Shown piece after piece: positions 54,249 through 63,178 of a stretch of DNA of 64,000 nucleotides (position 1 is the first letter of the stretch; each line of letters begins with the position of its first letter). The position numbers and the translations under genes were made by a program. Location: the NCBI GenBank assembly GCA_017983695.1, contig JAGOAX010000008.1:186001-250000 (forward strand), given 5' to 3'. This DNA comes from Ferruginibacter sp. Its GTDB lineage: Bacteria > Bacteroidota > Bacteroidia > Chitinophagales > Chitinophagaceae. The notes under the pieces are model-generated. The model was not told the origin of the DNA. It saw only the letters and a program-made list of their open reading frames with translations, and ran no database searches.

Positions 54249-54821
54249 TTAATCTCTGTAATACCCATTACTTTCAATTTCTTCCTTTACGGAATCCGGT
54301 ACCAGATAACGAATTGATTTTTTTTCTTTTATCATTCCCCGAATTTTGGTACTGGAGATGTCTAACAAAGGGGCTTCCAAAACGGTTATTCTGGCACCAA
54401 ATGTTTCAGTAATATAAAAGCCAGGACGGTTGTATATAAAAAAAGAATAATTTTTAACAAGCGTTTTATAGTTTTTCCAAGCATCTAAATTTTTGAAACC
54501 ATCACTACCCATTACTATTGAGAATTGATGTTGAGGGTATTTTTCAGAAAGATAAGTCAAGGTATCAATGGTGTAAGAAGGCTTTGGTAGCTTAAACTCA
54601 ACATTACTGGTCTTTAATTTCGTTTCACCTTCTATAGCAGTATTTACAAGGTGTAATCTATGATACTCATTTAATAAGGAAGCTGATTTTTTAAAAGGGT
54701 TTTGCGGAGAAACAACAAACCAAACCCTGTCTAAAATGGTGTTATTTACAACATGATTAGCAATAATTAAGTGCCCAATATGAATCGGGTTAAAAGAGCC
54801 AAAGTATAGTCCAATATTCAT
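54249..54821 (-). CDS. nadD: Nicotinate-nucleotide adenylyltransferase NadD
   Basis: The 190-residue enzyme adenylates nicotinate mononucleotide in NAD synthesis. It has GSFNPIHIGH (residues 8-17), VSPQNPFK, MGSDGFKNLDAW and LDISSTKIRGMI (the ISSTxIR motif). The nadA gene is about 2.5 kb away, so the two steps of NAD synthesis are loosely linked here. Confidence 0.95.
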   Translation of the reverse strand: MNIGLYFGSFNPIHIGHLIIANHVVNNTILDRVWFVVSPQNPFKKSASLLNEYHRLHLVNTAIEGETKLKTSNVEFKLPKPSYTIDTLTYLSEKYPQHQFSIVMGSDGFKNLDAWKNYKTLVKNYSFFIYNRPGFYITETFGARITVLEAPLLDISSTKIRGMIKEKKSIRYLVPDSVKEEIESNGYYRD

Positions 54822-54847
54822 TAAATATTGATAATCAATTATTTATA

Positions 54848-55126
54848 TTATTTCATTTTAAGAAGAGATGTTTCTTCAACCCAAATATGATCCGCTTCAT
54901 TAAGCCTGAGGCTAAGGGTATAACCGGCAACCATAATGGAAATTGGATCTCCTAAAGGCGCAATTTGATCAATAAATATTTTTTCTCCAGGTACACAACC
55001 CATTTCCATCAACTTTAAAAAAATATCATCATTTTCAAAATGCTTTATAACAACCGTCTTCCCAACCTCAACTTCCGATAATCGCCTATCCATCCTTATT
55101 GTTTTATTTACTGCAAAAGTATTCAT
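54848..55126 (-). CDS. feoA: FeoA domain protein
   Basis: The 92-residue FeoA-type SH3-like protein has KLMEMGCVPGEKIFID and DPISIMVAGYTLSLR. FeoA assists the ferrous-iron transporter FeoB. No feoB lies within the window, so it is separate here. It is upstream of nadD on the same strand with a 26-nt gap. Confidence 0.9.
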   Translation of the reverse strand: MNTFAVNKTIRMDRRLSEVEVGKTVVIKHFENDDIFLKLMEMGCVPGEKIFIDQIAPLGDPISIMVAGYTLSLRLNEADHIWVEETSLLKMK

Positions 55127-55164
55127 TCATAATTGTTTAATAATTTCGATTTTAGAAAATAGCT

Positions 55165-55587
55165 ATGGCAATACAATTCTTTTTCCTGCAACAAAACATA
55201 TCTCTTACTCAGAGAAAACTTCTGAAGATATTTATAAAAGACATCTTCAAGAAAGAAAAGAAGAAACCTGAAACCCTCACTTATATTTTTTGTTCAGATG
55301 AGTACCTTTTAGAGATCAATAAATCTCACCTTAAACATAACTATTACACCGACATCATCACTTTCGACTTATCCGAAAGACCTGAATCAATAACAGGAGA
55401 GATCTATATTAGTACAGATAGAGTTAGAGACAATTCTATTACCCTGGGTGTTACTATTAAGGAAGAATTGCATCGGGTTATCTTTCACGGTGCATTACAC
55501 CTTTGTGGTTATAAGGATAAAACACCAAAGGATGCAAAGCGTATGAGGGAAGCAGAGGACAGGTGTTTAAATGCTTACTTTAAGTGA
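55165..55587 (+). CDS. ybeY: Endoribonuclease/rRNA maturation factor YbeY
   Basis: The 140-residue protein has the metal motif HGALHLCGYKDKT, the Bacteroidota version of HGxLHLxGYDH in which the third His position is replaced. It acts in 16S rRNA processing. It is divergent from feoA and upstream of the HNH-like gene. Confidence 0.92.
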   Translation: MAIQFFFLQQNISLTQRKLLKIFIKDIFKKEKKKPETLTYIFCSDEYLLEINKSHLKHNYYTDIITFDLSERPESITGEIYISTDRVRDNSITLGVTIKEELHRVIFHGALHLCGYKDKTPKDAKRMREAEDRCLNAYFK

Positions 55588-55589
55588 TG

Positions 55590-55660
55590 TTTCACGAATC
55601 CCATTTTGAATTCCCCAAGCTTTATCAAAAAATCACAGGTTCCACGAATCCCAGTTTCAA
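55590..55660 (+). repeat. Two direct repeats upstream of the HNH-like gene
   Basis: CACGAATCCCA occurs at 55593-55603 and 55643-55653 with similar flanks (TTTCACG...TTTTGAA and TTCCACG...GTTTCAA), exactly 50 nt apart. Fifty bases is close to five helical turns, which suits a bound protein dimer. Confidence 0.5.
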
Positions 55661-55672
55661 CCGGAAACATAA

Positions 55673-55680
55673 TATATTTG
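55673..55680 (+). promoter_or_regulatory. -7 element at the HNH-like gene start
   Basis: TATATTTG ends 3 nt before the ATG at 55684, so the transcript would start at or inside the start codon. No -33 box is seen. Confidence 0.4.
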
Positions 55681-55683
55681 GGT

Positions 55684-56301
55684 ATGGAAAGAAAGAAATG
55701 GACACCGAAAGAAGAGATAACAGACGCTTTACTGAAGTTTAGAGAGAAACGTAAGTGGCAATTAGCACTAAGACGGTATATACTGGAGAAAAAAGCAGCT
55801 GCCGCCTATGCGCCATACTTTGGTTTGGATGTAAATGGCTTTAGGGGTTGGATTGAATTACAGTTTACAGAAGGTTTGAACTGGGATAATTTTGCAAAAA
55901 CCTGGCAATTTGATCATATAGTGCCTGTTACCTACTTTGATTTTGACAATAAAGAAGACCTGAAGCTTTGCTGGAACTTTATAAATATCAGGGTAGAAAA
56001 GCTTGAATTAAACAAAAACAGGGGTAACCGGATAGATGTACTTGCAGTAAAACCTTATTTCCAGGACTTGTATGATAAAACCGGTTACGGATTTTGCCTT
56101 CGAATGATTCATAAGCTATCTCAAATTGAAATTTCTAATATTGAAAGTCACCCCGCCATTGAGAACTTTATCATCAATAATAAAGAACACCTCGAAAATA
56201 TTGCTACTTTAAGTCATGATGAGTTCGAAAAATTTAATCAAGGCACCTCAATCAAGGACATTCTGTTAGAAAGAGAGATACTCAGGAAGTTTGGTAGCTA
56301 G
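55684..56301 (+). CDS. HNH-like protein
   Basis: From the ATG at 55684 the protein has 205 residues. FDHIVPVTYFDFDNKEDLKL and CWNFINIRVEKLELNKNRG fit an HNH-type nuclease fold (DHI for the first His, N and N in the later positions). The zinc Cys pairs of many HNH enzymes are absent. A basic, helical N-terminus (KFREKRKWQLALRRYILEKK) may bind DNA. Function unknown; it is not in a restriction or phage setting here. Confidence 0.7.
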   Translation: MERKKWTPKEEITDALLKFREKRKWQLALRRYILEKKAAAAYAPYFGLDVNGFRGWIELQFTEGLNWDNFAKTWQFDHIVPVTYFDFDNKEDLKLCWNFINIRVEKLELNKNRGNRIDVLAVKPYFQDLYDKTGYGFCLRMIHKLSQIEISNIESHPAIENFIINNKEHLENIATLSHDEFEKFNQGTSIKDILLEREILRKFGS

Positions 56302-56346
56302 AAACCATCTCTTTAAACTTCTTTATAGCCTAAGTAATTTCTAAAC

Positions 56347-56354
56347 TACCTTTG
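56347..56354 (+). promoter_or_regulatory. -7 element of mnmG
   Basis: TACCTTTG fits the consensus and ends 4 nt before the ATG at 56359, which points to a leaderless or very short-leader mRNA. Confidence 0.45.
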
Positions 56355-56358
56355 CCAC

Positions 56359-58227
56359 ATGTTTCCAGAATATGATGTTATAGTAGTAGGAGCTGGTCAT
56401 GCCGGTTGCGAAGCCGCCGCTGCTGCCGCTAATATGGGAAGTAAAGTGCTGCTGATTACTATGAATATGCAGACCATTGCCCAGATGAGTTGTAATCCGG
56501 CAATGGGTGGTATTGCAAAAGGGCAGATTGTAAGAGAAATTGATGCCATGGGTGGATATAGTGGCATTGTTACTGACGAAAGCATGATCCAGTTCAGAAT
56601 GTTGAACCGTAGTAAAGGGCCGGCTATGTGGAGCCCGAGAGCACAAAGCGATCGTATGTTATTTGCCGGTAAATGGAGGGAAATGCTTGAGAACACCCGG
56701 AATGTTGACTTTTACCAAGATATGGTGAACGGACTTTTGGTAAAAAATGGCAGTGTTTACGGGGTTGTAACGGGTTTAGGCCATAAAATAAAGGCAAAAT
56801 CAGTGGTTTTAACCAATGGCACTTTCTTAAATGGCGTTATTCATATTGGGGAGAAGAAATTGGGAGGTGGCCGTATGGCAGAGAAAGCCGCTACGGGAAT
56901 AACCGAGCAACTAGTGTCTTTAGGTTTTGAAAGCGACCGATTAAAAACCGGAACCCCACCACGTATTGACGGCCGTAGCCTGAATTATTCCCAAATGGAA
57001 GAACAAAAGGGTGATGAGGAAATGGTGGGTTTTAGTTACCTGCCTACTAAAAAAATAACCGCAGCACAACAACGCAGTTGCTGGATCACTTATACAAGTC
57101 CGGAAGTACATGATATTTTAAAAACAGGTTTTGAAAAAAGCCCCATGTTTCAGGGAAGAATACAAGGAACCGGCCCAAGGTATTGCCCCAGTATAGAAGA
57201 TAAGATCAATCGGTTTGCCGAAAGAGACCGGCACCAGTTGTTTGTAGAGCCGGAAGGCTTTAATACGGTGGAGATTTACGTGAATGGTTTTTCTTCTTCT
57301 TTACCAGAAGAGGTTCAGCTTAAAGCACTTAGGTCGGTTGCTGGCTTCGAGAACTGCAGAATGTTCAGGCCTGGTTATGCAATTGAATACGATTTTTTTC
57401 CACCAACCCAACTTAAGTTTAGTTTAGAAACCAAGTTGATTGAAAACTTGTTTTTTGCCGGCCAGATAAATGGTACTACGGGTTATGAGGAAGCGGCTTG
57501 CCAGGGTTTGATGGCGGGAATAAATGCTCATCAAAAAGCAAAAGCACAAGAACCGGTTGTTTTGAAAAGGAGTGAAGCATATATAGGTGTGCTGATAGAT
57601 GATTTAATAAATAAAGGAACTGATGAACCTTACCGAATGTTTACCAGCAGGGCTGAGTTCCGTACTCTGTTGAGGCAGGATAATGCCGACCTGCGCTTAA
57701 CCGAAAAAAGTTACCGCCTTGGTTTGGCAAGCCAAGAAAGAATGGAATTAGTAAAAACCAAAAGAGAAGCTGTGGAAAAACTGAAAGAAATACTCAGTTC
57801 CATCAGCCTGGAACCTGAGGAAACTAATCCATTTTTGGAAAGCGTACAATCATCAACGTTAGTTGCAAAACAAAAGGCGGCACAAATTTTATTAAGGCCA
57901 AATATTGGATTGGAAAATATGAAGAATTATATTCCGTCTTTAAAGAATGCTTTGCAGGGTTTTAGCAAAGACAGTTTGGAGCAGGTGGAAATACAATTGA
58001 AATACGATACGTATATTGAAAAGGAAAAAGAGCTGGTTGCCAAAATGAGCCAACTGGAAGACCTGATTATACCAGATAATTTTGATTATGAAAAACTGGT
58101 TTCATTGGGTACGGAAGCTAAACAGAAGTTTAAAAAAATAAGGCCACGCACTTTAGGGCAAGCCTCCAGAATTAGTGGCGTAAATCCTAGTGATGTGCAA
58201 ATATTGATGGTGTTTATGGGGAGATAG
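56359..58227 (+). CDS. mnmG: tRNA uridine-34 modification enzyme MnmG (GidA)
   Basis: The 622-residue FAD enzyme puts a carboxymethylaminomethyl group on U34 of several tRNAs with MnmE. It has VVGAGHAGCEAA at the FAD site, GGIAKGQIVREIDAMGG, SPRAQSDR, GTPPRID, then NGTTGYEEAA and the C-terminal helical domain. The ATG at 56359 is 4 nt from a -7 element. Confidence 0.97.
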   Translation: MFPEYDVIVVGAGHAGCEAAAAAANMGSKVLLITMNMQTIAQMSCNPAMGGIAKGQIVREIDAMGGYSGIVTDESMIQFRMLNRSKGPAMWSPRAQSDRMLFAGKWREMLENTRNVDFYQDMVNGLLVKNGSVYGVVTGLGHKIKAKSVVLTNGTFLNGVIHIGEKKLGGGRMAEKAATGITEQLVSLGFESDRLKTGTPPRIDGRSLNYSQMEEQKGDEEMVGFSYLPTKKITAAQQRSCWITYTSPEVHDILKTGFEKSPMFQGRIQGTGPRYCPSIEDKINRFAERDRHQLFVEPEGFNTVEIYVNGFSSSLPEEVQLKALRSVAGFENCRMFRPGYAIEYDFFPPTQLKFSLETKLIENLFFAGQINGTTGYEEAACQGLMAGINAHQKAKAQEPVVLKRSEAYIGVLIDDLINKGTDEPYRMFTSRAEFRTLLRQDNADLRLTEKSYRLGLASQERMELVKTKREAVEKLKEILSSISLEPEETNPFLESVQSSTLVAKQKAAQILLRPNIGLENMKNYIPSLKNALQGFSKDSLEQVEIQLKYDTYIEKEKELVAKMSQLEDLIIPDNFDYEKLVSLGTEAKQKFKKIRPRTLGQASRISGVNPSDVQILMVFMGR

Positions 58228-58370
58228 AGAAAATGTTGAATTTGCGAATGGCGAATAGTTACAAAATACTTTGCGGTTTTATAAAAAAGCCTGCATCAAA
58301 AAATATTCGATATTCGCCATCTAAAAATTCAATATATTTAAGAATAAAACGTTTACTACAAAAATATACA

Positions 58371-58892
58371 ATGCATTTAAATTTTAAAAAAGATACCCCA
58401 AAAGAATTGGTTTTCGAAACTGTGGCAGAATACCTGCAGCATCAAGATCTAAAAATAGATAAACAAGATAGTACCAGGCCGTGGGGAGGCTTTTTTGTGA
58501 TTGAAGAAAATGAAGCAGAAAAATTTATCAGTTTATATTTTCCGCATCTTACAAAAGAAGAATTAAATATTAGCGGCAAACTAAGCCCTAAAATTTTAGT
58601 GGTAGCACCAAATAAAAGATTAAGCTGGCAGTACCACCACCGCCGTGCCGAAATTTGGAAACTGATTCGTGGTACAGCAGGTGTTGTAACCAGCGATACC
58701 GACGAAGAAAAAGAAACCAAAGACTTAAAAATTGGCGATATTATTCAATTAAAACAAGGAGAGCGCCATCGTTTATTGGGTACAGAAGGCTGGGGAATTA
58801 TTGCCGAGATCTGGCGCCATACCGACGCCAGCAACCCAAGTGATGAAGATGATATTGTAAGGGTGCAGGATGATTTTGGAAGAAAAGGGTAG
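58371..58892 (+). CDS. Cupin domain protein (type II phosphomannose isomerase-like)
   Basis: From the ATG at 58371 the protein has 173 residues; the ORF to 58233 only adds AT-rich leader. The cupin core has STRPWGGFFVI, WQYHHRRAEIWKLIRG with two His for metal, and LKQGERHRLLG, like the isomerase domain of type II mannose-6-phosphate isomerase. It may isomerise a sugar phosphate. Confidence 0.8.
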   Translation: MHLNFKKDTPKELVFETVAEYLQHQDLKIDKQDSTRPWGGFFVIEENEAEKFISLYFPHLTKEELNISGKLSPKILVVAPNKRLSWQYHHRRAEIWKLIRGTAGVVTSDTDEEKETKDLKIGDIIQLKQGERHRLLGTEGWGIIAEIWRHTDASNPSDEDDIVRVQDDFGRKG

Positions 58893-58930
58893 AAATTTTT
58901 TTAAAGCGATTGATAAAACTTAATGTCTTT

Positions 58931-61387
58931 TTATTTTTTTTCTGCAGCCAACACCATTTTTATTTCTCCATAACCAACATCTTTTGGTAAGTTATCAATA
59001 AGTGTTTTATGGCTTAGCGAACCATGAATGAGAATCGCATCTCTTATCTGTTCCTGTTTTTGCTTGCTCACCAAATCGTCAATATTAATTTCTCCTGTAA
59101 AAACATAATGTGCTAAATGCCCTTCAATTGTTGCTTTTACTAAATTTCGTTCTTTGCAAATTTCTTCAATACTTTTTCCTTCTTTGTATAATTCGTAAGT
59201 AACAGCCTTGGTATCAACTTTTGCAACAGTACTTTTTTCTTTTCTTTCTTTTTTAGGGTTTACTAGTTTTTCAGCCATATTGGTTTCGACAGCATTTCTG
59301 TTGCAATACTCTTCCACCGCCTCAATGATCTCATCGCCATATTTTTCTACTTTGGCTTTGCCAAAACCACTAATTTGTAAAAGATTATTTTTAGTAAGCG
59401 GAAGATAAGTTGCAATTTCTTTTAGTGTAGCCTGGTTGGCTACCATATAAATAGCTACGCCTTCTTCTTCCACCCTCATATCTCTCCAGCGCTTAAGTGT
59501 ATTATATAATTCTGTATTGGCAACATCGGTATAGGTTTCCTTTTTACCACTGGCATAGCAGGTAAGATTAATTTTAGGCAGCGCAAATTTTAATTTGTGT
59601 TGCAAAAATGTAGTTACCGAAAAAGGTTGTTTGCAATATTGTAAATAATAAATGATGCTGTAAATAGCTAATGCCAATTGATTCAATTGCTCATTAATAA
59701 TAGTGGAGGTTTCTTTATGCTCCGTTACAAGCGGATGGTTTTGTAATGCTTTTTGATACGCTAAAAATTTAGGTTCAAAATGATTGGCGGCATCGCTGAT
59801 CCTTTTTTGTGCGGCTGTATTATTTTCAATTACAGCTTCTTCTTTCATAATGCCACTCACCACATCAATAAATTTTAAGCCCACCGATTTATCGGTAATA
59901 AAATGTTGTTTGATATTTTCTACCCACGGTAAACTTTCGGCATTTAATTTATCCTGCTGTTGTGTAATATGGTGCAACAACAAAGCAATACCAATTTCAA
60001 CCTCATTAAAACTAAAAATTTCGCTGATCAATTGTTGTGTAAAAACCTGCCTGGCACCTGTAAATCGCTCTGCAAGCGAACCTCTGTGTGTTAAAGATTG
60101 CTGGCCTTTAATTACATTATCATTACTAAACAATGTTGCCGATGATAATTTGCTCAACAATACAATGCCTTCTAAACTGGTACAGCGGCTGAGCGCCACA
60201 TACACCTGCCCGCTGCTGAAAGAAGATCCGGCATCTATCATTACTTTTTCAAAAGTCAATCCCTGGCTTTTGTGTATGGTGATGGCCCAGGCCAAACGCA
60301 AAGGATACTGGGTAAAAGTGCCCATGGTTTCTTGCTCTAATTTTCCATCGCTGCGGTTTAAAGTATAGCGGGTATTTTCCCAGGTTTCTTTGGCGACTTC
60401 AATATCTGCACCATCGCAATCCACAATAATTTTATTGGGCTCCAATAATTTTACTACCCCAATTTTTCCATTAAAATATCTTTTAGCAATTACATCGTTT
60501 TTTAAAAACATTACCTGTGCCCCTTCTTTTAAAACCAATTCTGCTTCTGCAGGAAAAATATGCTCCGGAAAATCATCTTCTACAGCCGCTTTAAAAGTAA
60601 AAGCATTGGTAAATAAATTTTCTATTTTTCGCTGGTTAATTTCTGCGGCTTGTTTATTGTGAGAGGTGAGTGTAATATATTTTTCGCCGGGCATGGGAGA
60701 AAATAATGGATCGTAGCGTAGGTGCAGGTCTTCAAAATCATCGGCATCCATTTGGTTGTTACGCACTTTATTTAGCAACCGCACAAACGAATCTTCTTTT
60801 TGCCGGTAAATTTTATTCAGTTCAATCAGTAATGGCATTTGTTCTTTAATGGCCATGCTATCAAAAAAAAACGGCGTGGTATAATACTCCTGTAAAATTA
60901 CCCACTCATGGTTTTGTGCTACAGGCGGTAACTGGTGTAAATCGCCAATGCACAATAATTGTACGCCGCCAAACGGAGTATCGTAATTGCGGCGGATGCT
61001 TTTTAAAATGGTATCAATGGCATCCATCACATCGCACCGTACCATACTTATTTCATCAATAACCAGCAATTCCATTTTACGCAGCAATTGCTGCCGCTGT
61101 TTGTTGTACCTAATTTTGCCCAGCAATTCTTCTTTATGATTTCGGGTAGGTAAAAACGGGTGAAAAGGCAATTGAAATAAACTGTGCAGCGTTACACCAC
61201 CGGCATTTATTGCAGCTACACCTGTTGGTGCCGCTACCACAATATTTTTAGTGGCGTTTTCTTTTAAGTATTTTAAAAAAGTGGTTTTACCTGTACCGGC
61301 TTTACCAGTGAGAAAAAGATTTTCGCTGGTTTCGGTTACAAAGCGGTATGCCAGATCAAATATTTCGTTGCGTTCTATGGATTGCAT
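58931..61387 (-). CDS. Pif1-like helicase with HRDC and helix-turn-helix domains
   Basis: The 818-residue protein has an AAA/Pif1-RecD-like helicase (Walker A GKAGTGKTT at 28-36, then VIDEISM, GDLHQLPPV, and later TIHKSQGLTFEKV), then an HRDC-like domain (about residues 630-700, LKRWRDMRVEEEGV and ISGFGKAKVEKYG) and a C-terminal domain (about 730-815) with KEGKSIEEICKERNLVKATI, a helix-turn-helix type seen in RecQ proteins. It may unwind DNA at stalled forks or G-quadruplexes. Confidence 0.88.
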   Translation of the reverse strand: MQSIERNEIFDLAYRFVTETSENLFLTGKAGTGKTTFLKYLKENATKNIVVAAPTGVAAINAGGVTLHSLFQLPFHPFLPTRNHKEELLGKIRYNKQRQQLLRKMELLVIDEISMVRCDVMDAIDTILKSIRRNYDTPFGGVQLLCIGDLHQLPPVAQNHEWVILQEYYTTPFFFDSMAIKEQMPLLIELNKIYRQKEDSFVRLLNKVRNNQMDADDFEDLHLRYDPLFSPMPGEKYITLTSHNKQAAEINQRKIENLFTNAFTFKAAVEDDFPEHIFPAEAELVLKEGAQVMFLKNDVIAKRYFNGKIGVVKLLEPNKIIVDCDGADIEVAKETWENTRYTLNRSDGKLEQETMGTFTQYPLRLAWAITIHKSQGLTFEKVMIDAGSSFSSGQVYVALSRCTSLEGIVLLSKLSSATLFSNDNVIKGQQSLTHRGSLAERFTGARQVFTQQLISEIFSFNEVEIGIALLLHHITQQQDKLNAESLPWVENIKQHFITDKSVGLKFIDVVSGIMKEEAVIENNTAAQKRISDAANHFEPKFLAYQKALQNHPLVTEHKETSTIINEQLNQLALAIYSIIYYLQYCKQPFSVTTFLQHKLKFALPKINLTCYASGKKETYTDVANTELYNTLKRWRDMRVEEEGVAIYMVANQATLKEIATYLPLTKNNLLQISGFGKAKVEKYGDEIIEAVEEYCNRNAVETNMAEKLVNPKKERKEKSTVAKVDTKAVTYELYKEGKSIEEICKERNLVKATIEGHLAHYVFTGEINIDDLVSKQKQEQIRDAILIHGSLSHKTLIDNLPKDVGYGEIKMVLAAEKK

Positions 61388-61410
61388 AATGATAAAGATA
61401 AGACGATAAT

Positions 61411-61445
61411 AAAAAGGGCGCAGGTGGTTTTAAATTCCTGCGCCC
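61411..61445 (-). terminator. Terminator of ssb
   Basis: GGGCGCAGG pairs with CCTGCGCCC, 9 bp, with an A run on the plus strand giving T on the minus strand. Confidence 0.8.
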
Positions 61446-61454
61446 TATTCAAAA

Positions 61455-61802
61455 TTATGCCGCTGGCTTTTCTCCGCCAATCAGCAGTAATTCATTTACC
61501 TGTATTTCGGTAACGTATCTTTTAATGCCGTCTTTATCGGTGTAGCTGCGGTTGATAAGCTTCCCTTCTATTGCTACTTCTTTTCCTTTGGTTAAAAACT
61601 TTTCGGCAATATCGGCTACCTTACCCCAGGCCACCACATTATGCCAGGTGGTTTCGGTAATTTTTTCGCCGGTACGGCCACGGTAAGTTTCGTTGGTGGC
61701 CATGCTAAAGCGGGCCAGCTTTTTACCGTTTTCGGTGTTCTTTACTTCTGGTGCGTTGCCCAGGTTACCAATCAATTGAACTTTGTTTTTTAATGCGTAC
61801 AT
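61455..61802 (-). CDS. ssb: Single-stranded DNA-binding protein
   Basis: The 115-residue SSB is an OB fold: ALKNKVQLIGNLGNAPEVK, LARFSMATNETY, TTWHNVVAWGKVADIAEKFL and KGKEVAIEGKLINRSY. The acidic C-terminal tail of the main SSB is missing; it ends GGEKPAA, so it may be a secondary SSB. The helicase gene follows on the same strand after a terminator. Confidence 0.93.
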   Translation of the reverse strand: MYALKNKVQLIGNLGNAPEVKNTENGKKLARFSMATNETYRGRTGEKITETTWHNVVAWGKVADIAEKFLTKGKEVAIEGKLINRSYTDKDGIKRYVTEIQVNELLLIGGEKPAA

Positions 61803-62024
61803 GTTGTTTCGTTTTGTGCCGTGCTGATGTTTTAAAGCCGTGCGGTGATTTAATTTATTTCAACCAACCGGTTTGTTTGTTTTGTTCCGATTGACAATGC
61901 AAAGATGCGACGACCAAAAAGCGTTAGCCGGAGATTATCCTTTTACTTACCTTTATAACCGTATGTAAACGGGTGAAGACAAAAAATTACCCATCAATTT
62001 TTTCACCAAACCCTTACTGGTACT

Positions 62025-62399
62025 ATGTTGAAACAAAAAGATGAAAAAACATGTTTGAGTTGCGGTAAAACCGTAAAAGGCCGTAGCGACAAAAAATTTT
62101 GCGATGATTACTGCCGGGCTGCATACAATAACGACCTTAAAAGTGCTGCCAATAACTTCATCCGCAACGTTAATAATGCTTTGGGCAAAAACCGCCGCAT
62201 ATTAGAAAGTCTTTTACCAGATGGAGAGCCAACCGCAACAACGAACGGAGATAAACTAATTGAAAAGGGCTTTCAGTTTAAATACCAAACGCATTTATAC
62301 ACAACAAAGAAGGGGCAGACTTATTTTTACTGTTATGAGTACGGTTACTTGCCGCTGGAAAATAATTGGTATTTAATTGTAAAAAGAGAGGAGGAATAA
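62025..62399 (+). CDS. Zinc-ribbon-like protein
   Basis: The 124-residue protein has an N-terminal zinc ribbon (CLSCGKTVKGRSDKKFC, DDYC) followed by a basic helical region and a beta-rich end (QTYFYCYEYGYLP). The type is common in Bacteroidota as a conserved hypothetical. The next gene starts 8 nt after its stop, so the two probably share a transcript. Confidence 0.7.
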   Translation: MLKQKDEKTCLSCGKTVKGRSDKKFCDDYCRAAYNNDLKSAANNFIRNVNNALGKNRRILESLLPDGEPTATTNGDKLIEKGFQFKYQTHLYTTKKGQTYFYCYEYGYLPLENNWYLIVKREEE

Positions 62400-62407
62400 T
62401 TGCCGGC

Positions 62408-62857
62408 ATGGATAAACCTTTGGTAAATAAAAAATACAAGCTGCAAAAATACCCAGGCAAAGGCGGATGGGTTTATACTGTTATTGAAGAAATTGCCCCC
62501 GATAAAAAAGCCAAATTTGGCTGGGTGCAGGTTAGCGGCAGCATTGATGGTTTTGAATTGAAGCGCTACAAATTAATGCCAATGGGTAATGGCAAATTGT
62601 TTTTACCTGTACGTGCCGAAATACGAAAAGCGATTGGTAAAACAGAAGGCGATACAGTACATGTTATTTTATACGCCGATAATTCAACAATAGAAATACC
62701 GCAGGAATTTTTATTATGCTTAGAAGATGAACCTGTAGCAAAACAATTCTTCTTTAAACTCTCCGAAAGCGAACAGCGTTTTTATATCAAGTGGATTTAT
62801 GAAGCAAAGCAGGAAGTAACAAAACAAAACGCATTGTGGAAGCTATTGGGAGATTGA
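62408..62857 (+). CDS. YdeI/OmpD-associated, DUF1905-like protein
   Basis: The 149-residue protein starts at 62408; a start at 62366 would overlap the previous gene. DUF1905 part: WVYTVIEEIAPDKKAKFGWV, then MPMGNGKLFLPVRAEIRKAIG and GDTVHVILYAD. C-terminal YdeI-like helices carry LSESEQRFYIKWIYEAK. Function unknown; some relatives are linked with stress. Confidence 0.75.
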   Translation: MDKPLVNKKYKLQKYPGKGGWVYTVIEEIAPDKKAKFGWVQVSGSIDGFELKRYKLMPMGNGKLFLPVRAEIRKAIGKTEGDTVHVILYADNSTIEIPQEFLLCLEDEPVAKQFFFKLSESEQRFYIKWIYEAKQEVTKQNALWKLLGD

Positions 62858-63014
62858 TGAGAAGGCAAAAGTTATATGAGAAGACCGAGAAAGAATAAAA
62901 CTTGTACAAGATTTTAGCTAATTGTTCACAATCTTAAAAATTGGGGGAAATCTAACAAAACGGGAGAAAGTAAATATTACCTTAGATGGTATAAAAAAAT
63001 AAACGAATTTCTGC

Positions 63015-63176
63015 ATGACACAAATTGCAATTAACCAACAAATTGAGGCCATTAAAAAAGTTACTCAGGAGGCTTTAAAAACTAAAGAGTCTGCATTAAA
63101 ATTTTTGGTAGATGCAGGAATAGTTAAAGAAAAAAAAGACGTTTCACAGTCTATTGCTGGCAATAATAAAAAATAG
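63015..63176 (+). CDS. Small 53-residue protein, putative antitoxin
   Basis: A short frame of 53 residues runs from ATG 63015 to TAG 63176: helical, with QQIEAIKKVTQEALKTKES and KFLVDAGIVKEKK. It stops 2 nt before the TTG of the next gene, so the two are probably coupled. Size, charge and position fit an antitoxin of a two-gene toxin-antitoxin operon. No family name is claimed. Confidence 0.6.
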   Translation: MTQIAINQQIEAIKKVTQEALKTKESALKFLVDAGIVKEKKDVSQSIAGNNKK

Positions 63177-63178
63177 CA

